Of a stretch of DNA of 64,000 nucleotides, positions 30,101 through 42,100 are shown in pieces. How positions within the stretch are numbered: the first letter of the stretch is position 1; each line of letters opens with the position of its first letter. Location: the NCBI GenBank assembly GCA_003864495.1, contig ML133428.1, positions 2,361,009-2,425,008 of the forward strand. The letters are read 5' to 3'. The stretch comes from Nemopilema nomurai. Its lineage: Eukaryota; Cnidaria; Scyphozoa; Rhizostomeae; Rhizostomatidae. The notes under the pieces were generated by a model. That model ran no database searches. It had not been told where the DNA came from and saw only the letters and a list, made by a program, of their open reading frames with translations. The position numbers and the translations under genes are program-made.

Positions 30101-33100
30101 GAACTCGTATAATAAGAGAACTCGAATATTACGACATAAAATGCACCAGCATTGTGAGATGTATGTTAGTAATGAAATATTGAATCTAGCAACTATGAAA
30201 TCCTTTCCTAGCCCACTAGGGCTTTAACTATTCGGTTAATAATTGCTGTTTATACTTGCTGTTAACTTTGAAGTTTGATAATTATATATCGAACATCAAC
30301 TGGTGCCAAAACATAGAAGAGTGTTTGACTTGGCTTGCCTGGTTACACTGGACCTCCAAAGACCCCTCCTTGTCACACTGGCACGACTGGCACCCTTTGC
30401 CGCTCGCTAGGTTCCAATAACCTGGCTCACATTTGTCACACTGGATCCCGACGACGTGCTTGCGACAAATACACTGACCAGAGGCCGGGTCACAAGAGGA
30501 GGATGATGAGGAATCGCTGCCCTTCTTGTTACAAACACATTCTGCAAAATAAAATCGATAATTCGTTGACTAAAAAAACTACGCAAGAGGTGGTTACCGT
30601 AAATCCTCGAATTGGCCCCCCTCGAAAAAGCCCCCACCCTAGAACTATAAACTTTATATAAGCCCCCCTTCTCGAATAAGCCCCCCTTGATTTGTAGATT
30701 TTTGACTCCTGAGGTTGCCTTTGGCATTTTTCATATTGTGAAAAGAAAGAAATTTTAAAAATTGTCTTTCAATGTGGCATGTTTCAGAAAATTTTATAAG
30801 CCCCCCCCCTCCTCGAATAAGCCCCCACCCAAAAATGTCAAAAATAAATAAGCCCCCAGGGAGCTTATTCGAGGATGTACGGTAGGCCTGTTCATAACTG
30901 CATCAATAAAAACACGCGGTTAGGCCTGTTAATGGTTGCATCAATAAAAACACGCATGTAGCACAGATAAAACTCTGCTCAAGTTCTCACTTTGACTTTT
31001 CGTGACATTTGACATTGGTCCTGAATTTAAAAACACTTTAGTCCTGGATATTTAAACTATAAAAAGGCGAATCCTAGATCATGGACTTTGAGTTTTAAAA
31101 CTGAATTAAGGTGAAGTAAGAAACAAGGTGTTGAAGTAATTAAGTTATATTAAAAAGGAACACTGAACATCGTTATACGTGTGAAATTGGCTGCAAATTG
31201 ACCGAGATCTAACCACACATGCACCTCCTTCTTTTCATGTCAGACTTGTAAATCCGAAATTTATGATTCAAGGGGAACTGCTCCTTAGGAAGGTAAACCT
31301 TGCAGAAACTTTGTGCCTCTCTCCTTTCAGGCCGGAAAGCTGTATAGCTATTTTGACCTGTCATGCTAATTCATACGACTTTTCGCAAAGGTTTGTGACT
31401 GAGACACAGCCTGGGGTGCATTGTCAGAGAAGGATGACAGTTTAGCATCTTAATTGTTAGGTCCTGTCTGAGTTCTCAAACTACACATGCATATATCTTT
31501 AAATATAACAAGTTGCCAGTTGCAGATGTATATTGATTGACTAGACTGAAAAAGAAAAGGTCGGAGAAGAAAAAGGTTGAAAAATGGATATGCTTTTGAG
31601 AAAACACAAACCTTTGCAAGTCCTGTTGAGCGCATTTCCGAAGTACCCCTTCTGGCAGATCTCGCAGTAAAACCCTGTGGTGTTGTGTTGGCAATTGAAG
31701 CATTCCCCTGTTACACTGTCACACTTGCCACGAGCCTTGGCATCGATATTGCCATTACAGTTGCATTTTTCGCATTTACCACCTGGTGCCAAAGGCTTTC
31801 CGAAGTACCCATCAGCGCACTTTTCACATTGGGTCCCTGTATAGCCTCTCTGCAAATAAAAAGATGCCCGATTGGTTGATCATTAGAAGACCTAGGTAAA
31901 GGGTATGGCCTAGCTGCTGTGGATTGTGGGAAGAACTAGATGGATACAAGTCCCTGTTCAAGGGGATGAAAGATTCAAGGTTTTATCTAACACTATGGTA
32001 TGCCGAGTAAAGGGCTTTTTGCGGCGATCCGACGATTTTCTTGGTTCAAAGATTCAGCCTTATGAACACCATCTTGGTTTCTTAGACAGTACAGTAAAAA
32101 CTTTGTCACACCTTGTTCGAAGGCCCTAGGATTAATTCATTATTTATTGTACACATTCCTTTTCACTGAATATTAATACATAGAATTCAACTCGATATGA
32201 AACATGTTAATGCTAAATGCAAACGTTTTTAGAGACAGTTAATACCCCAACAGAATAAATGATTCAATATGACACATCATAACACTAGTGGCGAGCTGCC
32301 TCTTGGAAATAATGTCTAGATGCCTAGAACAATATTTTGGACGAGTACCTCGCAAGCATCACAGACCAACTTGGCTGGCACTGCTCCGTTACTTAAGTAG
32401 CAAGTTTTGCTGAACTGATTTCCGCTGCTTCCACCAGGGCACTGGCAACGCGAACAATCCTTGCTTGTTCCTGTGAAATGTATGGGCGAAGGGTAAAACA
32501 TGGAACACGTTGAATAAACACAGAACACAGCATTACAAACCAATTATAAATTAACAGCAAACAAATAGAGGTTCAATAGAGGCAAATGAAAAGGACTCTA
32601 TATCGTAGGTGTTGGTAAAGGTGTAAGATAAATCGAAAGTAACTAAAGCTGGGTTATGCTTCTCCTACGAAAACGTTTAAGAGCCATTTTATGATACGAA
32701 GCATATCAGACATACAAAGAAAAATTACTGAGAAGGCCAATCATTTCAAAGGTTTTTTCAATGCCCTATCACCACCCGAGATGCCCATCTCCCGTCGTAA
32801 ACTCACAAAACAGTCAAACAAAATTTATAAGCAGAAACTTTGATGAGATTGCTGTATTACTTATTGACAATTGAGCAATAAAAAATAGAAAATATATAAC
32901 ATCTTCTCGCACATCACATTGGCACTAACATTAACCTCACTTTTTCAACATATGACAACCATTCCAACGCCCACCACAGCCCCCTCCCCCCCCCCCTTGG
33001 AGCATAGAAAAGTGATAGTCCTACTCGCCTTTGGTTGCGTCACCATAATACCCAGCACTGCACTTCTCACAGTGGTCCCCAGCAGTGTTGTGTTGGCAGT

Positions 33101-36100
33101 TCTGGCATACCCCCGTCCTCGGATCGCACGAGGTAGAGTGTCCGTTGCACTCGCACCTCCTGCACTTCGGGAAGCCGAAATGGTTGGCGGGGCATTGGTT
33201 GCACTGGCGCCCAACGACGTTGTCAACACAGGAGCACTGTCCGGTCGTGAGGTCGCAGAACTGGCTCTTCGACGCGACGGGGTCACAGCTGCAGGCTGAA
33301 AATAACAAAGCAGGGTATCAAGCGCACATTCGCAGGGGGGATTGTGTAGTGTATTGGTGAGCCTGTGCAGCTACGATTAGGCTCTATCTCTTGAATTATT
33401 GGCCTATAATTTTAGGAATGGAGACGTACAGGCTGTACGACTTTTAAGCTTTCTCAAAGAGGAATGGAAAGTCGGCCCGACTTATGGGAAGTACCATACG
33501 TCTATGGTACGACTTACTGGTTTAACTATACAATAGAAAAATGTTTGACTGGACAAATGAACATAAAGTTGGCCAGTTAAAAATATAACCTCCTAGATAA
33601 GCAACTCCAAAAGATGGGTTTACAATTCATATCGCAGTACTGGTAGCTGAAAAGGTTCGTTTTCAAGAACATGGTTAAGAGGCATACCTTTGCACCCCTG
33701 TGAGCTGAATCCATAGGCGCCCGGAGCACACCGGTCACAAGTGCGTCCGATAACATTGGGCTTGCACGGACACTGGCCACCGGCCGGTTCGCAAGTGAGA
33801 ATGTCGCTGGTTCCGTTGGACCGGGTCCCAACACGGTCACATTGGCAAGCTGAAAAGAAGAAAAACAATCGATAAATGACAAAATACAAAACAACTTGAC
33901 TAAATTCATGTCATGAGGCTCCCATGTCCATTCAGTTTCGAATCACAACTGCAACTTGTACAAATCTAACCAATCGGGATGCAATAATCATGTATATATT
34001 TTCTTTTCTCAGAATGTTCTTTTCTCGGAATTTCTCTGTTCCGGAGAGGAAGCCTCAGGGTTTGTCTTCCAAGATCCCAGCCTACGAATGCATCCCTTTA
34101 CACACCCCCCCCTCCCCACCTCCATGGATGAGCAACAACAATTAAACCTATTTTATTTCACCAAGTAATTGTTCAGGTTATTATACTAGTTTATGCAACT
34201 TTCATATTGAGAAATGAATTAGGTAATTCCTTATTCCTTACAGGGGCAAAGTACAAAACCCCTAAAGCCTTATCCTTTCGCTCTAAAGCCTTAAATTGCT
34301 TAGCTCCTTGTTAAGCTCACATCCATATGATTAAATCGTCTCAAAATTCCACATAAAAAAGCGGAGACGTAACAAAAGTGTGGAAGTAACAAGACGGCGA
34401 GGCAGCAAATTAATTGATGGAGCACAAGGGAACTTACGGAGAGAGCCTCCGTTGACGACTGAGGAAACGGAGAACTGGATTTCTTTGCACTGCGCAGGAG
34501 CAACAGGGTCGCGGCGATTGGGGGAAAGATAATACTTGAGACATGTTTCGTCATACAGCTGGCGCTTCCCATCAGCCCCGGGGCCTTTGAGAATGCTGAC
34601 AGAATCCGAGCGAGGAACAAACACAATCTGAAAGAGAAGGGTAAATTTGCTATTTGGATAAAGAACGCATTCATAAATGTTGACTATGAATATAAATGTT
34701 GATTTTACAAATGTTTAGAGACAAATACAGTACCCTAGGCGGATTGGTAACAAACATTTAAAAGTGCTCTGAATAGAAATTGTTTTCTCGCTATTTATTG
34801 ATTCTTCACAAATCTTTGTAATTAGGAACTAGTGAGCCATAGATTGCAGTTCGGGGCGATATGGCTAAAACTTGTCCTAAGGATATTAAACATTGGTTTA
34901 TGAGGCCTAACAAGGCTTATTCAAGTGGTCTATTTCAGATAGGCTACCGTCAAAGAAACCCAAACGAGCTACACACAGTAATCTAATTCAACTTTGAGAA
35001 TTCGGAGGAAGGAGATACGAACACATGTACACTCTACGTAACCCAATTGGAACATGTTTACCAACATGAATCAAGGACTCTTTTATGTATGTACAAAAAG
35101 TGCTCCTTTTGTTGCCATTACGTGAAAGAGCGCTTCCGTCCTGTTGGCAAACCAAAGGAGACTTTGAAACGGAGGCTGCTGCTTTTATAACTCGCTTCCT
35201 AAATTTGTCTATGTTCTTACCGAATCAATGAGAATCACTTCATCAGGGAACAAACTCTTCGGCATCTTTATTCGTACGTTGTAAACAATTTTCTCCTGAA
35301 GGCAGATTGGTTCCGTCGTTTTGGCGCTATCATCGTAACTGTACAATGTCGTCTTCAAAACCTTTTCCGTCGCGGCTGAAACACAGGGACCACCAGAGAG
35401 AGGCCGCCCGTCAGTCCTTCGCACTGTTGCCATGACATCCTTCCAGCTTCCTGGCCCCTGCCATGAAAATAGGCCTATGTCGATAACATGCTTCGCCTTC
35501 AAAGCTTTAAATTTGAAATTTTCTTAAAGCAATGGCACACTTTTTATTCATAAATTGATAGAGTTTCATAAAGTAGGGCACCGTATCTTCGTTAGGGTAC
35601 AAAAGTCAAACAGCTTACTAGTGCCAAAACTACTAATTCTACAAATATTTGACGATTGCAATCCCACGTGACAGACCACCAGAGGGTAGTAGGCAAGTCT
35701 CTATAGCCATACAATATTGGGACATGCAGTTTAACGCATCGCTACTTGCAGTCTAACAAAGCTGCCTAAATGTTTAACCTACAAATTTTGAAACCGGTCT
35801 CTACGAACGAATTTCCCATGAAAAGGGACAGTTCCTCCTCTTGTGCGATAGTGTCTTACCTGCTAATCTATTTTAAATAGGACCAGTTTCGCTGGCGTGT
35901 GCCAAATACATAACAAAATATGAACGAACAGAATTTCAATGTTAAGCAAATGGAGGAAGGGTTTTTTGGTTAGTTCCAAGCCTTGGCTCTACACGGCATA
36001 AAAGCAGGTTTCTGGAAGAAGAAGACACGTAGAAGAAGACGCATAGAAGACGAAAACGCATAGAAGAACACGCATAGAAAAAGAACACGAAAAGAAGAAG

Positions 36101-39100
36101 AACACGCATAGAAGAAGAACACGCAAAGAAAAAGAAAACGAATAGAAGAAGAACACGCATAGAAGAACACGCATAGAAGAAGAACACGCATAGAAGAAGA
36201 ACACGCATAGAAGAACACGAATAGAAGAAGAAAACGCATAGAAGAAGAACACGCATAGAAGAAGAACACGCATAGAAGAAGAACACGCATAGAAGAAGAA
36301 CACCATAGATGAAAAACACGCATAGATCCTTTTCTAAATAATACGACAAAGAGAAAGCTGTACCTGACGGAGGTATCTGACTACCATGTCATAATTTCCG
36401 GAATGAGGAACTCGGACCATTGTAAAGTCGAACACACTGTTCTCCTTGACAAGGACATAGCCATTGCCAGTCCATGTTTTCTTGCTCTTGTCCGCTGGTT
36501 CAACTTTCTTGACTTCAGAAAAAACCTGACAGGATTAACGAATGAACAATAAACGATTAATAAACGCCGAATTAACAACAAATTAAAAACGTACCAATTA
36601 ATGCTGGTATCCTCAAAGACGTCTTCTTAAAAATGGAAGGAGAGGAATTATACTAGAAATTATAAAGACTTACAAAAAGCAGAGGAAATATAGTCGCTAA
36701 CGAACCGAAATTCCAAGAAGGATATCTGACAGTGTGAGATTTGATGGGACATACTTCCTGGGGATATGATGTAAATGGAGGTTCTTGTGCATTAAAAAAA
36801 CTGATAAAAAACTGGTTAAAAAACAGTAACGATAAATGGACGTTTTGCTTAACACCCTGTTTTGTGTAATATTCATTTATTCTAAGGCTGCGAATACCCA
36901 CCGAGCCGGGGGCAGGGACAGCATCTTCTGCCTCGAACCTGTATTGATCCATCAGGGCGAAGTAATAGCCCGGCCGTGGCCTATCGCATCGGCGGCCAAT
37001 AATGTTGGGCCTACATTCGCAGGAGCCAGTGATCTCGTCACAGTTGTCGTTGTACGCTCCGCCTAGGTCACATCCGCATGGTTGGCAGCCATCTATGGAG
37101 GTGCCCAGACCCCAGTATCGCGGCTGTGAATAAAGCGAACGGATTTTGCTTGAAAACTGCTTATTGACTGATAAGGCATGTAAAAATAGTGTAAATCCAT
37201 TAAGCGGAGGTTAGGGGAGAGATTTGCCATAGATTAGTGCTGCTGGGTTGGTCGATCTTGTGGTTGGTTGACCAGACTCTAACGACCATGCATGATTCGA
37301 TTGCTAATGAATACGAATCTTTAACCAAAGAGCATTTTAATCTTCTGAAGAGGGGTGAAAATCTGGCTATCAACTGGGAATTCAAGGCTTAAGATAGAGA
37401 AATTGGGCTTCCTCTTAGCCTAAACAGAATGCTATAGGCTGAAAATCCTATATGAAAATATGCTAAAAATCTGCCTGAACTCTAGTAGCAAGGGTGGCAA
37501 TCTAGGGTTATAATCCAGGCCAGATAACTTTCGGAATTTCATGGGTAAAGTGCTAATGTTGATTCGTTATCGTTTTTAACAAGGCAAAACGTAGCCCTTG
37601 CTTCAATAATTTGGGTGACCGCTCGCACTACCCCAGGGCTCGTCACTGGTTAAAGGGATTACTTAGCCGTTCAGTAGAATGTTAAGCCGGCTGCATAATT
37701 TGGAATCTAATTGTCCAATTAGTTCATGGCGGCGTGTTTACTCGTCGAAGATCCTTTTAGCTTTTTCCAACCTAATGATCTTTTAACCCTTGGGAGCATG
37801 CCCCCGTACCCCCTCGCCTAGGTCGCATGTACGCTTGCCGTTGACCTAGGCCCAAAGTTAATAGGGGCCCCTAAAACATGCCAGATCACTTCGTGTCATA
37901 CTACTCAATTTATCAACAGCACCTCGTATAGGCTTAACAAAATGACCCTTGGGGGCCCCCTAAAAATGAAAAACTTTCAAGGGCCCCTAGACCCGCGTCA
38001 ATGCCCCTGAAACAACACGAGAATGGAATGTACGAGTTCATCCAAGAGCACCATGATAAGCTGTGATTATCAAAGTGAATAGCAAACAGCAAGGTGAAAT
38101 ATCATTAAAAACTTAATATCTAATTAAGTTCTTTGTAACCTCATCATCTAGTATAGCTTAATACTTACAAAACACTGGTTGCATGTCGTTCCTCGGACAA
38201 ATCTTTTGCAATTACATTTTCCATTCAAAGTATCGCACTTGTTCAGGACAACAGTTCCGCGTTGATCACAGTTACACGCTGAAGACCAAGAAAACAATGA
38301 TGGGTGAGAAAGTCTCTTCTACGAGACCCAAAAACATTCTATTCAGTGTGGGTATGGTGACAACGCTGGTTCAGTGAAACATACTTGATTTCGCATTTCA
38401 AAGCACAGAATTCTTGTAGCTTTACTTAAAGATGACGTAAATAATACTATTATATGGTTAGCTACATAACTATGGGCAATTATCTGGGGAAGAGCAGAGT
38501 TTATGGGACAGGTTCGATGGGCAAGAACAAGAATTCATTCACATTTTTATTGTCTCCTATCACCGTAGCTTGGGGGAGGTTTGACTCTTTCTACAAAACC
38601 AAAGAGCTGCTAAGATAAAGAAAGTACAATACAATCTCTGTCAAAAGTCTTAGGACACTTGCTCTAATTTACGCATCGCGCAAGTTGCCAAAACCCCTCG
38701 CCCCGCAAACAATGTTGTGTAGCGCAAAAGTGAATAATCCTTTAAACAAAAGTGAAGTATTCTCATGTACCTATGCCCTTCCCCTAAAGATACAACATTG
38801 TTTAAGGGGGCAAGGGGGTTGCAGCTACCAAGGAGAGACGGAAATAGAACGGGGGTCGCAAAATCAAAAAAATCTCACGGTGTTCCAACTACTTTTGGCA
38901 GAGATTGTAGCTTCTACCGAAACGTGCGATTTTTATTTAAAAAAGACTCACATCGGCAGCCATCCAAGTTCGATTCCTGCAGGTTATAGAATCCATCTTT
39001 GCACGCGTCACATCTTCTTCCCTGTACGTTCTTCTTGCAGATGCAGCGACCGGCCACGGTCCCATCTACCGGATCCGCATAGGTCTCGCATTCACCACCT

Positions 39101-42100
39101 CCGGTAGAACCGGACGGGTCGCAGTCACAGGCTGCAACGAAGGAGCATTGGATGTAAAGAGATGTCTTGAACTCGATATGAGACAGACGCTTCTTCTAAT
39201 CTCTAATTTAATGCACGCGTTGTAATTAGCAGAACCTGCCTTTGATTTGAGAAGTCTTTAAATACATTATACGCTTTTGATAAAACTACAGACGTTCAAG
39301 AGAGATCACAATTAAAGCAGTGTCTAATTTGTTGAGTTATCTCTCAAATTCCAAATTGTGTATTTAATCTACAACCAGCCAATACAACATGCTAATGGAT
39401 TTTCAGTCTAGTTTGCAAATTCGTTTGCCTGCTTTTCATGGGATAAACAAGTGATCAACACTTCTGTAAGTGAATATGATTGCGTAATGGCCTTTGATGA
39501 TGGGGAGATGGGGACCTCAGAAAATAGATCCATTTAAACTAATACAGAGTAAAAATAATTACCAGCAACAAAATCTATATGCAAAACTTTGGGAAAAGAC
39601 AAGACTCTCTGGATTGTAAGTTTAATACTTTGAGACTTCGTCAACAGAGCTTAAATTCATTGTCCAGGTGCTCAGAGTTCAATTAGGTTGCTTGGGTCAA
39701 TCAAAGATAATTAGGCCAAGGCAGGGCTGTTTTCTTTTCTGTTTCTCTCATAACTAAGAACCACTTGTTAGTTGAAACTCGGCATTATCTAAATGCAGAT
39801 GCCAAGCAGTTGATAGCAAACATAAACTGCGCTCAAGCTGGGGATGTTTGCATGTGAAAATTTTCAATAAAACCTTCCAACTTGACCAAACAATGAACGG
39901 CTGAAATACATACGCAGACAGACTTTGGGGTCACTGAGATCCTTGAACGGGTCACGGTAGAAAAGCGGTTTGCAGAGCTCGCATTGTCGACCGGTCGTGT
40001 TGTGGTTGCAGTAATCGCAAACGCCACCGCTAACGTTGCCAGTTGCCTTGAAGACAGCAGGATCGAAATGGCACTTGTCCGTGTGCCCGTTGCAGTTGCA
40101 TTCTGGGAAGGCAAAACGTCATCATTAACTAGGGTTGGAGCTAGGATAGGATGATGTGTCATCTTGACTACGTATGGGTTTGTAAAGGGGTTGGGGATTT
40201 AGCCTTCGTGCAACAAAAGAGCTGCTAAAATGAAATGAAGGCCCTACAAAAGAGCAGCCAAATGAACTTCCACGCGTCATGCATCATCAGGGTCCTAATG
40301 ATAACAGTATGTATTGTACTGATAGGTCACCTGTTTAAACATTCGATAATTATTATTTATTAAACATTCGATTATTATGATTTATTATTATAACGTGGAC
40401 CGAATCCAGGTAAGGGAAACAACGAATTTTGCAAAATGAATATTTATTATTGTGCTAAATGGATTTTCAAGCTACATGTTTCATTCAAACTTGAATAAAG
40501 CCGACATATTTATACATTCATCAATGCTATTGAATTCAAAAGTTAGCTAACATGCAGCGAAAGAATTCCAAATTCACAGACAAACGCTGCTGAACAGAGA
40601 GTTAGAGGGACTGAAAAAGGTCTCACTTCTGCACTCATTGATCTGCCGATCAAGAGCGGGACGCCATGGCAGATCATTAAATCCCTCTTTGCATTGCTCA
40701 CAGTTTCTTCCCCTGGTGTTATGAGTGCAGTTACATTGTCCGTGGACCTGTGGAAATATTCGCAAAGCAGTTCAGATTTACGTGGTGTTGCTGCAGCTAA
40801 TGGACTGGCAGAACACGAGGGCCTAACTCTGCCTTGAGGGAAAAAACCGGTTAACCTCAGTCACTTACAGCCACAAAACAGGAATGAGGGCATGCCCTTC
40901 GAACATTCCATTTGTGTTCTCCATATCCTCGAAATCACTTTCTAGTCACTTCCTCGTATTGCTGGAAGAAGATTTACAACCCCCTTAGAAACTACTTGCC
41001 ACTCCCAGTATCCTCAAGATATTATTCTCTGCGCAATGCAGATCAGATTACAGATATGCAAAAATCGAAGGCATCTCGGGATGTAAATATACCCCGCAGC
41101 CTGAAATAAACCAATGTACTGGTGATGTTTTGTGTGATTTACGGACTGGTAGCGAATGAATGAATCGCAAAATCCGGACCAGCTAATAGCATAGCGAATT
41201 ACAAAACCTGGATGTTTTGGATCCCGGAAACCTTTGACAAGCACCCAAAAACTAACTTACTATATCCCTTTAATCTTTTGGAATTAAAATGTTCGAAATT
41301 AAGATTAAAACTTCAGCCCTTGACCAAAATTTCCCAATTAAAACATTCAAAGATACTTAATCCCTATCTGTTAAAAAAGAAACTCACTCGACAAAGTGAA
41401 ATCGCCTTATCTCGTTTTGAGGCCTCCGGGTCATCGGGGTGTGATAAGTACCACTGAACCGCGAAAGATCCCGGGCCACCACTAACACAGAGACTTTTCA
41501 GTATTGTCCAAAGAGCCTTGCCCTGATTTTCAGCTCGCAAATCAAAGAGCTTGTTCGAACTGGAATGCATAGTTTGACTTCCTTATTTCCACTTAGAAAT
41601 AACAATATCCTTCAGCTGTACACTGGAACCACTTGTGTAGGCCCCTAGGCCATTTGTCAGGAAAGGCTGCCAGAAACAGCCTTGCCTCATATCAAATAGC
41701 TCTATGAGTAAACATAATTAGCCCTTGATATCGGCCGAAGTAGTTCTGTGATTTCTGTAGCAGTTTTCATGACTTGTATAAGTTTGAAGTTTTAATCAAC
41801 CCATAACAAATATGAGTGAAAGTTCTCAACCTTGACCTTAAAAGATGAGGGGAAATCCCTTTGATAAAAATCGCGAGTCATAACCTTTCCCATTTTACGG
41901 AGTATAATTTCCAAAGCTGTGGATATGGGGGTCTGCAAAGATACGGGGGCTCCAGCATACATGAAAATGTCACCTATCTAAAGTCTAAAAAATACCGGCG
42001 TTCGAAGAATCCAACCTTCTTAACCTCCGTCGCAATGGGACATAAAATAATCGAGTATTCAAATATTGTGTGGTTGAAATTCTAATTGGCACTTGCACAC

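Noticed and set aside
35942..36349. Three overlapping minus-strand frames of 105-135 residues rich in Ser, Phe, Cys and Val
   Set aside because: They are translations of one simple repeat in all three phases, so openness reflects the repeat and not a protein.
36653..36901. Extension of laminin exon 9 ([13 protein letters not shown])
   Set aside because: It departs from conserved LF sequence at a good GTGGGT donor, and exon 10 resumes the LF domain in the same phase.
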